In this document: positions 12,488 to 24,371 of the stretch, one piece after another | How the letters are laid out: every line of letters starts with the position of its first letter | Position numbering within the stretch: position 1 is the first letter of the stretch | Assembly: GCA_037042915.1 (NCBI GenBank) | Contig: CM073200.1 | Location: forward strand, 868,001-932,000 | Length of the DNA stretch: 64,000 nucleotides | Source of the DNA: Auricularia sp. M13 | Taxonomy: Eukaryota; Basidiomycota; Agaricomycetes; Auriculariales; Auriculariaceae | Direction: 5' to 3' | Translations under genes and position numbers: made by a program | The notes under the pieces: model-generated | What the model was told of the DNA's origin: nothing | The model's input: the letters and a program-made list of their open reading frames with translations, nothing else | Database searches by the model: none

Positions 12488-15400
12488 AGGCTTGGTTTTC
12501 CGATCTCAAGGTGCTGTTGACAAGGGCATCCTGCATTGCATGCGGAATGACGCATCGACGTCATTTAATAATCGTCCTCACTCAATGCACACAATTACCT
12601 GCATTATTTCGAGGGATATATCTGACTGTCGTCTGTTCACGACTGACTGGCATTTTGTCGCTTTGATTCAGACACTGCCGACCAGCCTTGATCGATTAAT
12701 TGCGTGGTTTGAGAGTGTGAAACATACTGCTGCGATAAACCTCTCAATTGTGTTGCTCGATTTCGTGCGAGAACTGCCAACAATCGAGCCAAGCGGCCGA
12801 TTTAATATTTGGACACTCTCTGAGTCAACCAAATCCGAGGACACAGTGCGGCCGTCGGAGGAAGCGAATGGGCAACAAGATTAGACGCATTCGTAATGTT
12901 TATCATGTCTAAAGACTTGCTGCTGCTGCGATGGGATGGCCAATCTTGAAAACATGGGCATCTGCGAACGAGGCACGATGGCTGTGCAGGCAGCTGGACC
13001 CTGAAAGATCGTCGATAGTCCAGCCCTGTGGAGGGCAATCCCCGACGTCCCAGGAACTCGGTGCGCGGTGCAGCCACAGGGAAGGGAATGACTTGCGACC
13101 GAGTCTGAAGGTGAAAGGGAGACCGATGTGGCCCTGCGATGATTAACCTCCGACTCAAATGGGAAACCTGTAAACCACAATTTGACAGGCATGCGTTGAC
13201 TCGGGGAATGGATGCACCCTTATCGCGGGACTTGAGAAGGACGGCACACAATGCGAATGGACACTAGCAATGCCCAGTATTCTATTCAAGTTATCCTGTC
13301 CACTCTGTCCTCTGGGCTCCTTCGCAAGTTGCTGCATGACAGGGCACGAGTCGGACACGCTGACTGCAGAAGCCTCTCGATTCTCTTCACAGATGGTATA
13401 AGCGCTCCGCCACCCTATTTACCGCATACACAATCACCACATGCGTTCTATCGGGTGTGGGCGAGGCCTTTCGGCCAAGGGAATATCACTGAGTACCATG
13501 AAGGAGGCTTCCGGTTGCCTCAGCTGAGTAATACGCAGAATCTGTTCGTTCTCTTGGGGAAAACGTTTGCCGCCATAGCTTCACATCCAGAGGGGGAAAA
13601 GGGCCGTGAGCATCCGTCGGTCCCTCTATAATATTTGCAATGTTTGAATTGGTTTTTTTTGCATGAATTTGACTTGCAGATCCCTCTGGATCCTGATAGG
13701 GTCCGGGGAAGATGGTCAGCTGAGGACATGCTGATGCAACTATCTGGCATGTCACCCAATGCGAGCCGCTGCGCAAGGTGCATTGACCGAGGAGAACGTG
13801 TACAATTGACCTGAAGATCACCTTCATGTGCAGCATCCCCTTCCGGAACGGCAGCAGAACCAATGGAAATTCGCGAGAGTAGCAACGTGAGTCGTCCGTG
13901 TTCCTGGGACGGCAACTCTCTCTCATGCCTTGATTCGCGCCAATGCGACGGATTTGGAAAGCTAGAAGTGATTGGCTACTTCGGCACAGTATAGAGAAGG
14001 ACATGCGAACGCTTCGCATGCGTCTGTGCACTTGTTCCCGGTAAGGATTGTCTTTCGGAGGCGGAGTGCCGATCACAGAAGACTAGAGAATGCTTGTTCT
14101 AAAGACGCACAGGCAGCAGAGACGAGACTGGGAGAACGGAGCACCGCCGGCTGGGCTGAGTGGGGAAGAACAGAACAGTACCCCATTCGCCAGGAGCATG
14201 GGCGGCGGAGATGCTCAAAGCCACTTTGTGTAGCTTTCTGAGTGTCCAACCAGCGCGTTCGGAATAGCTATCGATGTTGTACACCTTTGCCAGCATCTGC
14301 AACCTGTCGCGTTGCGGAGCCGGCTCTCCTGGCAGGGCCACATGCACGAGATCACCGAGGTGTCCACGAGCAGGTGGCTGGGTGTCACCAGCCCACAGCG
14401 CACCGTGCGGGAGTGTGCACGCAAGACGACTCCCAGAAGTAGAAGAACAACGGAAGAATTTCGGTTATTTCTGACTCTCGGAGGCGTCTGGCGTTAACTC
14501 TGAAACGTAGCCGAGATTGAGAAACATCAGATTACCATTGAGCTCTGCAGTGCATTGCCGTACCGGGAAGGGGGTTCATGCAAGAGGCTCTCGTTTTCCG
14601 GGCCGGCAGCGGGCCGCGTCGATGTGGTCAGCTCCGGTATCGGGAATCTATCCAGTTGTGCATCCAGCCCCGGGTCGTCTAGCTGGGTGGTGTACAAGTA
14701 GCATGAAGGAAGACTCCAGCGTACTGCCGAGTGAAACTGAGAGTTGTACTGTGGGCTCTATTAGTCACTGCATGGGTATCCGATTGCCGTCATCCTAAGG
14801 ATAACAGCTAGTCCATCCTCAGCCGGCGCGCAGCTCCCGCGCTTCTCAATACATTACTCGGGAACCTTGCCAAACATGAGATTGGGTGGCTGGTGTTTGG
14901 TCCCAGATTTCAGGTGACGGCCTGAAGGGTGTGCGTTTGCTGTTGACGTGCAGTTGCCAAGTAGGACCATGATGGCGCTCCAGGATTGCGGCCGGAATTC
15001 GCAACGAGTTGTCCCGTAACGGCGTTTCCAAGTTGGCGAGGCGCATGTTGGGTACGCCGGCATGCTTCGCGGTGTTGAGAGCTGCTTCAGCTTCGTCGGT
15101 GCGGACATATGGCGAGGGGAGAAGGTGACAGTATGATCGGATTGATCCCCTGGATCTGGGTCCCGAGTCAATTCATTTTGGGTGAACAGTACGGGGTGAG
15201 AAGAAAGCGACACCGCAAACAATCAACAGTTGCGCGAAGAACAGGGCATCTCGAATCGCCCTGCGGCATCTCAACACCGATCGACATGAAGATCCCGCAC
15301 TGATGAGTTGCGTGAGGAATGCTCACGAAGAATGGCTTCAATGCCGAGTGGAATCCAGGAAGACACTGCAAATTAGGCGCCACCACCCTTGCACATGGCG

Positions 15401-17112
15401 TGTCCGACGGTGAAAAGGTTATGAGATGAGACTGCGCAGCAAAGTGAAAGAACCTGAATCAACCAGTCAAGAGGTCAAGCTCTGCAGTGCACAGGATTCT
15501 GGACAGCGGCGGCGTACCAGTCTATCGTATGTGGCGTAATCTTGTTTGCCTGGCCGCCGGCGTCATTCATGAGGGACCGTCAATCCCTGTTGTCGCGGGC
15601 CTGCAGATCAGGGCGCGACTCGAAGGCACAACGGCGCGGGCATGTCTTCCCATGACATACGTGATTGCAGTTGTCTGAACCATGGTTTATCGATCATGTT
15701 ACTGTAACTGCTGGTCCTTAGGCAGGGGCTCCAGGAAGGGGGGGGGGGGCAACAAATGTGAAGACATCTTGGTTATATTGGGTACGCAAGGCACCTACCT
15801 GATGAGGCGTAGCTAGGATTTGAGCTGACAGCTATCTGGCTGGTGTCAATAATGTTGGTGACAGTCAATAATCGAAAGCTGATGGAAGGCATACCTCTCG
15901 AGCTCATTGCGTGCAATACGTAACCGGGGTTTGGGTCGACTCAAACAGGCAATGGTCGACGATGGGCACCTGCCCACCTCATCAACATCGAGCAGAGGAA
16001 TCGAAAGCGGCAACGAGGAAGGAACCTTCGCGTAAGACCTCGTCAGCTGAAGCTTGTGAGGCCCGATACGGAGAGAAACCCACGCTTTGCTGGACATGAA
16101 ACACGACCTTCAGGCGCAGGGCCGGTTATAGCAATGGGTACAGTAATGCGGAGCGCGCGGCGCCGAGTTGGAAAGGTTGCTGATTATGGACGAGCATTCA
16201 ATGGGTGGCACCATTGTTCCCTGTTTGCTGCTCGCCTCCGGCGGCCTGCATGACGTCGTCCGCCCGGCTGACGCGGGCAGAACTGTAAGAAGCGTCGCAG
16301 GTCAGAGGGACGAAGGATGCACCAGAGAATGTGTGGCCCTGACAGCGCGACATGAGGATTCCTCTGCAGTGAAGCCTTCCTCATGACACGCACGACATGC
16401 ATGAAGTGAAGACACACAGTTAGCGGCCAGACATTTCCGTGGTTGGGCCGATGTCCCCGAAGGTATTGCGATAGTGAAAGCCCTGTGTGCAGGTACTGGA
16501 CTCCCAAATAGAGGGTGATTGACCGTGCAAATCGCACCGAACCGATCAAGGAGGGCCACTGTATGATACCGTTAGAGTACGATATTATGGGCAGGGTCCA
16601 GCGTCAACGCGCGCCCCGCCACGGCAGCGATAAAGTAAATAGTGGAAGAGATCCCGACGGGTCGGTGGCGCATCAAGAATCCAACGACGTCGACTACCCT
16701 GCCAGCTTCGCGCGGGAAAGCCCAGCGTGGCGTCGAGCTTCGTGCGCGGCACCAGCTGACCCCAAGAGCTTGTGAGGCGCAAGATAGGATGCGGGGAAAG
16801 ACGAAAGACCCTTGAAGAAGAGCATCAGGGAGAGCCACGTTCCCAGACGCCTGGGCGTTGGAGCCTGGCAGTCTTGAAGTGGGTGTTGACGCGCTAAACC
16901 AGTCGTTGTTTCTGTCGTATCAGTACATGTCAACGCGCCAGGAAGACATATTGCTACACAGAGACGCCGTCGATAGATGGGAATGTACCCCGCGCATCCC
17001 TAAACTTCCTGTAGGAAGCAGAAGCGAGCACGTGAGTATGATACAGAGCACGAAATCACGATTGAGCCAGCTGGTTGACAGAACGCGTACCTTTCTACGT
17101 GTCCGTCACAAG
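12488..17112. other. 4.6 kb without a recognisable gene
   Basis: Several open stretches occur, mostly on the minus strand (for example 13486-14076, 14854-15222 and 16302-16838). Some runs look protein-like, such as DDPGLDAQLDRFPIPEL at about 14650 and a Thr/Ser-rich run near 16300, but no chain of exons leads to a known domain. It may contain an unrecognised multi-intron gene or a decayed one. The predicted exons of the flanking genes do not extend into it. Confidence 0.4.
15738..15749 (+). repeat. 12-bp poly-G tract
   Basis: Uninterrupted run of 12 G inside the anonymous region. A homopolymer this long is prone to slippage and to sequencing error, so the exact length is uncertain. Confidence 0.7.
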
Positions 17113-19711
17113 TCACAAGGACATGTACCACCAGCGCTCCTTTGTCCCGCGTTGCCCGACGAGGTCCTGCACAGGTCAGCTGAGGCAAACTGACATAGGT
17201 CAAGACCCACCCATTCTTCCTTTCCAATCCAAAAGTCATTCACACTATCCATGCGCGCCAGGACGGAGCCGCCCTTCCAGCAAAGCACGCGCGAATCCAC
17301 CTTACCACCCGTCGTCGGCGTCTGGATTGTCATCTGCGCAGGCACGTCAGCCAGCTGCGCGGGGGGTACAGAACGTCAGGTCGCGAAGCTTGGCGCGACA
17401 ACAGGAAGGTTCATACGCACCCGCTCCAGGCCGAGGACGCGGTTCTGCGCAATCGCCGCCAGACGCGTTTCCAGCGCCGAGTTCACGCCGCCGATCTTGG
17501 CTGCGCCGCCGCCCACGAGCAGCACGTTCGAGAGCATCTTGCGGACCTAATTTGCGTCAGCGAGGGCTCTGCGACATTGGTAAGGCAGACGCACCTTGTC
17601 CTCGCCGCCGCTCGCGCGCGCGCTGTTGAAGACGCCGACGTCAAGCGGTAACTTCGCAGACTCGCGCGGGACGTCAACATGCGGCTGCAGATGCTGCGTG
17701 CTGAACGCCATGGCTTGTGTTGTCACTTCTGCCTGCGCCGTCTCAATCATCTCCTCCGTCACGCCTTCTGGTGGCACAACCGGGCGGGACCTTGCGCCTG
17801 AAGGCGCGCGTCAGAAGTAGCGCATTATGCAGGAGGACACGCACGCTTCGCATCGTAATCAACAGCCTGCGGCTCGAACAGCACCATGGCAGCGAGCACG
17901 GGCTCGTCGTACGTCTTGATGCGCCACCTGGTTGCCTGCTGCGCACCGGGCTGGCGCACGGTGAACGAGGACGGGTTGATGGCGACGCGCTCCTCGGACA
18001 GCGAACAGTGCTCGTACTTGAGCTTTTCTGCGACCTGCCAGGTGTCCACGCGCGAGAGGTCGGCGGACGCTGCCCAGGGGTTACCAGCGCGGGCCAGCAG
18101 GCGCACAAGGAGCTCGGTGATGTCGTCGCCGCCGAGGTCGAGGTTTAGGCGCGTGTCGCCAATGAGGAAGCCCTCGTCCACGCACGCGATGCTGGTCGTG
18201 TGCGCGCCGACGTCCACGACGAGCGCCGAAACCATGCCCGAACCGTACGCTGCAGCGAGCGAGGATGGATGCGGTGCGAGTTGTCGGAAACCAAGTGTGC
18301 GCAGGATGAAGGTGGTCATGGTGGAGAGGTAACGTGGCTCGCAAAGATCTGGGACGACAAGAATGAGATTGTACATCTGCAAGCAGTCAGTAATGGTGAC
18401 GAGCAGAGATGGCTGTCACAATACGAGGAAAGCGTCGAAATACTGGTTCGACAGGTTTCGGTGCTTCGTCGAAACTTCGCATTTTCTGTACGGTCTTCCT
18501 CAAAGAAAAGTCGAGTACAGGACGGCATGTCATGATCGGTTTCAACGGTGCTGCTGTCGAAATCGACCTCGTGTCAGATCACCATGACAGTCCAGTCCAG
18601 AGAGCTCGATGCCGGTGCAGACCTCGAAGTAATAGGGAGCAGCACGAACCAGTCAAACAGATATTCCTGCGTGCCATGACTGGTGGATGCCGAATATCTG
18701 CGCCAACCACCGTGATAGCTTGATCACAGTGGGTGAAACTAATCCGAGCTCGAGCGACGTAGATCATGACCTGCCGACCTGTGGCTGACATTTTCCTTTC
18801 GCAGGAAGCTCAGACAAGGCGCAGTTTCGACGAATTGGACCGTTGTGACAGTGCCGAACGGCGACCAAGGCAACTCACATGAAAGTCTTTGCGCGGAATG
18901 CCGAGTTTCTGTTCGATTACGTCGACCCAGATAGTCTCCATATCTCCCAGAACCTCTGCCAGGCTCTTGCTCGAGTATCCGGCCGTGTTGAAGCCGCGTG
19001 CAAGGGGCCAGCGCACAAGCCACTCGTCTGGATCCGCCGCTCGCAATGCGTCGTCACCGACAACATAGTCTTTGGCTACTTTGCGAGCGTGCAGCCATTC
19101 GATGCGGCCGGGGTCATTGTGGTCGTGGATGAGCTCCGGTGCATTGTCCGTGGCATCGGAATTGAAGGCCAGACACTGCTGAAAGGCGGAGTTCGAGATG
19201 CGCAGCTTGTAGAAGCGCATGCGGTCGCGCAGGGCGGACACTACAGATTCCATTTGCTGGTGGAAGCCGCCGTCGTCCGGAAGAAAGCCTGGCTCGCGCG
19301 CACACGTGCGAGGCATTTCAGGTGCAGGATTAGAGTCCTCGTTGTTGCCTGTCGCCGTCCGTTTGCGCTTCCAGGCGATAGCATGTTCGACGACTATTGG
19401 AACGGCGTCTGTAGCTCGTCCGATGCGAAGAGTTCGTGCGCCTGGATGCACGACAAGCGTATAGTAACCCCGTTTTTGTTCCTTTTCGTCCGCAGGACCA
19501 GGCGGCGGCTTTCTACGAGACCAGATGGTCTGGTCGGCCGACTTGACGAAGCTACTGACGTTTTGCTTTGCGGTTAAACTGAGAACCGCGATGCAGGAGA
19601 TGATCAATTTCAGCGCGCCAGTCTGACAGTTCAAACATACGGTGGGGGTATGTGGAACGAAGTAAAGCGCATAGGCTGCGCGGTAGACAGGTTTACGGAC
19701 GGCTGCGCCAT
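17113..19711 (-). CDS. ARP8: actin-related protein 8 (INO80 complex)
   Basis: Nuclear actin-related subunit of the INO80 chromatin remodeller, part of its actin/Arp module that binds extranucleosomal DNA. Exon 1 (from 19711, MAQPSVNL) splices to an exon with SFVKSADQTIWSRRKPPP and then YYTLVVHPGARTLRIGRATD, the Arp8 N-terminal strand. The middle part carries ARKVAKDYVVGDDAL. The C-terminal lobe has ALVVDVGAHTTSIACVDEG, the actin-fold phosphate-2-like loop, LDLGGDDITELL and VLLVGGGAAKIGG. The last intron (about 17205-17160) restores the terminal KEEWDLVGQRG-type helix and ends at 17113. The carboxyl segment SVNDFWIGKEEW matches the family. It faces the F-box pseudogene at 19848 across about 140 bp. 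A second possible start lies at the downstream MRFTSF. Confidence 0.9.
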
Positions 19712-19847
19712 CGCGTAAGCGTAGGAAGAAGGGCACTGCTCGTCGGAGTCGAAATTCGCGTCTTGCTTGCAACTCTGACCGTGACTGCCACGCAACCGCT
19801 GCCAGCACGCGACCTGTTTCACCGTGCCATCCAGGCCGAACAAAGTC
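19712..19847. promoter_or_regulatory. compact divergent promoter region
   Basis: Only 136 bp separate the inferred ARP8 start (minus) from the ATG of the F-box copy (plus), so both genes must share this segment or overlap in their leaders. No individual binding sites are claimed. Confidence 0.45.
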
Positions 19848-21444
19848 ATGATGTCTCTTGCCGCCTCTGATACCTGGCGCCAGAACATTCACTTGAACAA
19901 TGCCCTTCTGGAGAAGCTAGAGTCGCACCAGCGCGAGCTCAACCAGACACGTCGTACCGCTCAGTTGGCATTCGATGCAGCCAAGGAGGACCCCGACGCT
20001 ATAAACATACAAAGAGACGAAATTGCATTACAATGCAAGCAGGTTCGAGCACGAAACCAGGCTTTGCGCAAGCGCCTGTCATCTCGTGTATTCCAGCGAC
20101 TCCCGCTCGAGATCCTACGCATGGTCTTCGTCGAAGTCCTCCTTTGCTTTGACCGCGCGGACATCTGGCCACCAATGGAAGGCGAACTACTGGCGAAGTC
20201 TATCAAGGCACCATTCACATTGTCAGCTGTGTCCGAGCAGTGGAGACACCTTGCACTGCAGACGCCGCAGCTCTGGGATTTTCTTTCTGTCCTTCTGTCC
20301 TGGTGAAAAAGAGACATCCCAAATGCTCTCCCCCGCGTCCAGTCGCAGTTGGAGCGCTCCAAAAATGCTTCCCTTGACGTGCTTCTACTTACCCTGGCAA
20401 TACAACAAACAACTCGACTGGGGCGAGGGTACCCGCGAATACCTAATTCTCCAACTCTTCGGGGGAAGCTGCTCCCGCTGGCGGCGCTTCGAGTTGCATC
20501 TCCCGGATGCAGTCCTCTCATACGGCTCTCTAAACGTGTTTCGCGTTGCTACCCCGCGGCTTGAAGAGTTTCGCATCGCCAGTCCACCTCACATCGAAGA
20601 CGAGTCGAGGTGGGGTACGACCTTTCCCAACTTCCTGCCGTTCTGTCCGAAGATGCGATATTTTCGATCCGATGGCTGCAACGTCATCCTATCACCGGAG
20701 AACTCGCCCGTCCAACTGCTCAGACAGCTAGGACTATTTGTGAATCTGCCCGATGCGGCCATACGGCCTAATTTGCGACTGGCTGAAGCAAGCTTGGAGT
20801 CGCTTGACCTGCAATTTTTCGGGCAGGAGGAACCATACACACTCACTTCCTCCATCGACTTTCCACGACTTCGTTCTTTAGTTGTGTACATCCGGTCTGC
20901 TGCCATGCTCCTGCCGCACGTCACGCTGGTTTCTTTTCTGGCTTAGGCCGTCCTGGAGACCTCGTCTGCGACCCTCGCCACCTTGCGACCCTTCTGGAAG
21001 CACGCTCCGACCAAGATGTCGCATCTTCGTCTCGTCGCGGAAGCTGAAGACCCGGGTGAGCTCAACTTGGAGGATGCGCAGCGTCTTCAGCCATTAACCA
21101 ATGTTGTTCATCTCACCTTGGGCGACTATCTCCTGAGGGACTACTTTCTACCAGTCCTAGCGAAGAAGGCTCTGGATGAGAAGTGGATCATGCCCTCCCT
21201 GGAGACGTTGGTATTCAAGGGTCATCGTATGATGCTGCGTGCTATCCACGGCAAAGCACTCATTACCCTCCTGCGCGCCCGGCAGGATGCACATGCGCAG
21301 GGCGGGCCCGATGCTCCTCGTAGAACTCGAGAAGTTGATTTCCAGGCCGTGGATGTACCTGAGTGGTTGGTTTTACAAGTGCGCATCGTGTTGGATGGCA
21401 GTATGCTAAATAGTCGCAATATATTCAATCATTTTTGCCCTTAG
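19848..21444 (+). pseudogene. F-box/LRR gene, degenerate tandem copy 1
   Basis: Encodes an N-terminal coiled coil (TWRQNIHLNNALLEKLESHQ), an F-box (FQRLPLEILRMVFVEVLLCF), a short insert and a leucine-rich half ending at 21444. Against the neighbouring copy (21674-23224) three lesions stand out: an in-frame TGA at 20304-20306 where the other copy reads coding sequence (PLENRK); a net 4-nt insertion around 20388-20394 just before a PWQ motif, which shifts the frame; and an in-frame TAG at 20944-20946, after which the same frame continues (AVLETSSATL). A 54-nt GT-AG cut over the first stop is possible but would delete residues kept in copy 2 and would not cure the other two lesions. Best read as a decayed gene. 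Start at 19848, or the adjacent ATG at 19851. Confidence 0.75.
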
Positions 21445-21673
21445 TTTAAAGCTCCCGACACCAGCTGTTAATAAATTTCCAAGGTTGCGTTCACCGGCCA
21501 TCGTGCTCCTCGGCGTTGCTATGGGCTCATTGTTTAGTTGGCGTCCTCACTGGCGAGTCAGAGGTCGGGCCGTCGGAGTTAAAAGTCGCGTTCATCTCTT
21601 TGTTTCACCCCACCCGCTCGGCTGCCAGCGCGCACCTTGTCACGCCACGCTATCGCAGTCGACAGAGGACTCA

Positions 21674-23224
21674 ATGTCTAACGCCGTTTTTGATACCTGG
21701 CGACGGAGCATCCAGCTGAACAACGAGCTCCTGGAGAAGTTGGAGGCACGTGAGCGCGAGCTCGAGAGAACACAACACGCTGCTCGTATTGCATTAGATG
21801 CAGCGCAAGAGCACTTTGACGTTGTCACGAATCAGATGGACGACATTGCGGCGCAATGCACGATCCTTCGAACGAATAACTTGGCGCTGCGCAAGCAGTT
21901 GACATCCCGCCTGCTACAACGAATACCGGTCGAGCTTCTATGCATGGTCTTTGTCGAGCTGCTCCTGTGCTTTGAGCGCGAAGACAGGTGGCCGGAAATA
22001 TCACAGAGGTCGCAGAATGAGCTTATTCGCGCACCTTTCAAAATCGCGGCCGTGTGCCGTCAATGGCGGAACCTTGCGCTACACACGCCAGAACTTTGGG
22101 CGTTCATATCCGTCCCTCTGGAGAATAGGAAACTTCCTCCGCACGCGGTCGAACGTGTTGAAGCATTGCTGGAACGCTCGAAAAGTACAGCACTCGAAGT
22201 CCTCTTACCCTGGCAAACCGACGACGAGATTGCGTGGGCGCCTCGTCACGATACTCAAGAATCTCGTATTCTTCAACAACTCGGAAAGAATTGCGCGCGC
22301 TGGAGACGCTTCGAGTTACACGTCCCCGCCGGGGCTCTATCATTGGACTCTATGGGCTTGTTTCGCGGGGCGACTCCGCGGTTATAAGAATTCTGCATAC
22401 TGGGCCAGGGCAGGGACGATATGCTCTCATGGGCCGCCACCTTTCCCAAATTCCTCCCATTCTGTCCGAAGATGCGCTATTTTCGCTCCGACTACAGCAA
22501 TATCGTGATGTCGCCTAAGAATTCTTCCCTCCAGCAGATCTCGAATCTGGAGCTCTTCGTACAGCTGCCTTTCATTAGCGTCTGGGAGATCTTACAACTC
22601 GCCGCCCCTTCCCTTCGCATGCTCGATATTCAGCTTTATCAGCAGCCTGAGGAGCCGGCACAGATGCTCCCTTCGCGCCTAATTTTTCCTCGATTGGAAC
22701 ACCTGACGGTCACTTACCATACCGCAACCATGTTTGCCGTGACCGCTCCGCTCCTGTCTTTTCCTGTCCTCTCCACACTCGACATTTCGGCAGCATCTCT
22801 CCCCATTTTATTGCCCGTGTGGAACCATTCGCCGAACAAGATAACAGAGCTCGGCATTATGTTCGAATTCCCAAACTCGCTGGGAGCGGACGTCGCACGA
22901 AACCTCCGTCCATACACAGACGTCGTTCATCTCTGCATAGAGGAGGAGGGTTGTATCGTGTCAGCTGACTTCCTGCTGGCTCTTTCCAAGCCCGGTTCCG
23001 ACGGGCAGTGGATTATGCCGGCTCTGGAATCGCTCAAATTCAAGTTGGAGGTCACTCATGAAGAAGCACTTGTGACCCTCTTGCGTGCCAGGCAGCATGC
23101 TCACGAGCGGGGAGGCTCAGGTGCTCCTCGTAGCATCCAAGACGTCGCTCTGCAGAGATCAAATGCGCCTGACTGGTTGGTCTCACAACTGCGCTTCGTA
23201 ATGAAAAATAGCAGTACGTCCTGA
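21674..23224 (+). pseudogene. F-box/LRR gene, tandem copy 2, one nonsense codon
   Basis: Same architecture as copy 1: coiled coil (TWRRSIQLNNELLEKLEARE), F-box (LLQRIPVELLCMVFVELLLCF) with AAVCRQWRNLALHTPELW, then LRR-like segments (FPKFLPFCPKMRYFRSD). A single TAA at 22385-22387 interrupts an otherwise continuous frame. Copy 1 has GAA at the aligned codon (TPRLEEF versus TPRL-stop-EF), so one base change explains it. The frame stays open on both sides, about 238 codons before and 279 after. No intron of credible size both removes the stop and keeps the frame. Either a very young pseudogene, a sequencing error, or a truncated F-box/coiled-coil protein is made. The ATG at 21674 matches the start of copy 1. 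Confidence 0.7.
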
Positions 23225-24371
23225 CGCATAGTCGCAGTATCTGTCCTTCCAATGCGAGACGGTCGATCACAACGTTGAACGTTCAGCACGACGAGCAAAG
23301 TGATGAACTTTCAGGCCTCGAATGAAAGATTTGGCCTTCTGTGCCTCACTACTATACTTCATCGTCAGATTCCTCGTTACCAGTGCTGAGATGCCTCATC
23401 ATCTCGAAGTCACAAAGCCGACATGCGTCCTCGGAGGCCGAGCTGCTCAGCCGTACGCAGTAGTAAGTACTGTATGTAGCGCGGCCCACATTTGCTCAGT
23501 CTTGACTTTCGTTCCCAGTAGCACGCACGCATGTATGCTATACGTACTATTTCACGAGATTGGCTTAAATGAAGGACAAGAATTGGGGTAACGTGGTTGC
23601 CGCTGAGTTCAAGGTCAGGACAATAGGCCCGGCAAACCGGCGCCGACGACGCTTGATTCTGCCCACAGCGCAGCCCACAGCCCGCCTCAGCCCCCCCGCT
23701 CAAGCTCATAAAATTCAGCATGTGCCCAGTGTGCTTTACCGACCAATTGCACCGTCGCAGTCTTATCAGCGCCGAAAGAAAAGCACTGCCCGATTGAGTC
23801 ACTGTCCGGCGGCTCAGGAGTCTGCGTTTTTTTTTCGCAGCGCACCAACCGCGCGCACCACGCTTTCAACGAGACGGATCAGAATGCGCGCGCACAGAGC
23901 TACGTGTATGACTGTCTTGACAGTATGCACGAGTCAGGTCTGCATTTTTTTCCCGCGAGATCACGGCAGCTAAATGTCAAACTCTCCAGGTATAAGTACA
24001 ACGTAAATACAACGGTCGCCTCGCAATCTGCACAAGCGACTTTGTTCTCCTCGCGCCGTCCTAGCAACAATACGGACTCCTGGCCGTACGAGCAACGAGC
24101 GTTGTACTGTGCCGGGCGCCTGCCGGATCGTTGTTTTCCAAATCGGGACGGAATCCGTATAAAGCAGGTCTTGTTCCCTCGTGGTTCTGCGTCCGGCACC
24201 ACCCCCGTGCATTCCCCAGCCCGCGCCCACGCCTGCTTCTCCTGGGATATTTAACCTCGTGCTCTTCAATCCCCGCTCTGTCTAGCCTTTCCGCTTCCCA
24301 TCGCCATCCGCCATCCGCGACACGCTGCTTAAGCGCCCGAACCGCTCTCAACACCCAACCACCATCCTATA
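23225..24371. other. intergenic; promoter of the 24372 gene
   Basis: No supported ORF. A TATAAAG at 24158-24164 lies about 210 bp upstream of the next ATG, followed by a C/T-rich leader (about 24180-24360), a common fungal promoter layout. Confidence 0.5.
24158..24164 (+). promoter_or_regulatory. candidate TATA box
   Basis: TATAAAG followed by a long pyrimidine-rich tract leading to the ATG at 24372. Assigned by sequence and position only. Confidence 0.45.

Noticed and set aside
13486-14076. 196-codon minus-strand frame in the anonymous region
   Set aside because: No recognisable motif, no splice-linked neighbours and an ordinary length for chance in this composition.
20290-20345. 54-nt GT-AG intron removing the first stop in F-box copy 1
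   Set aside because: It would delete residues conserved in copy 2 and leave the frameshift and the TAG at 20944 unexplained.
22360-22412. Intron over the TAA in F-box copy 2
   Set aside because: The possible GT-AG cuts are 28 or 49 nt; the first is too short and the second breaks the downstream frame.
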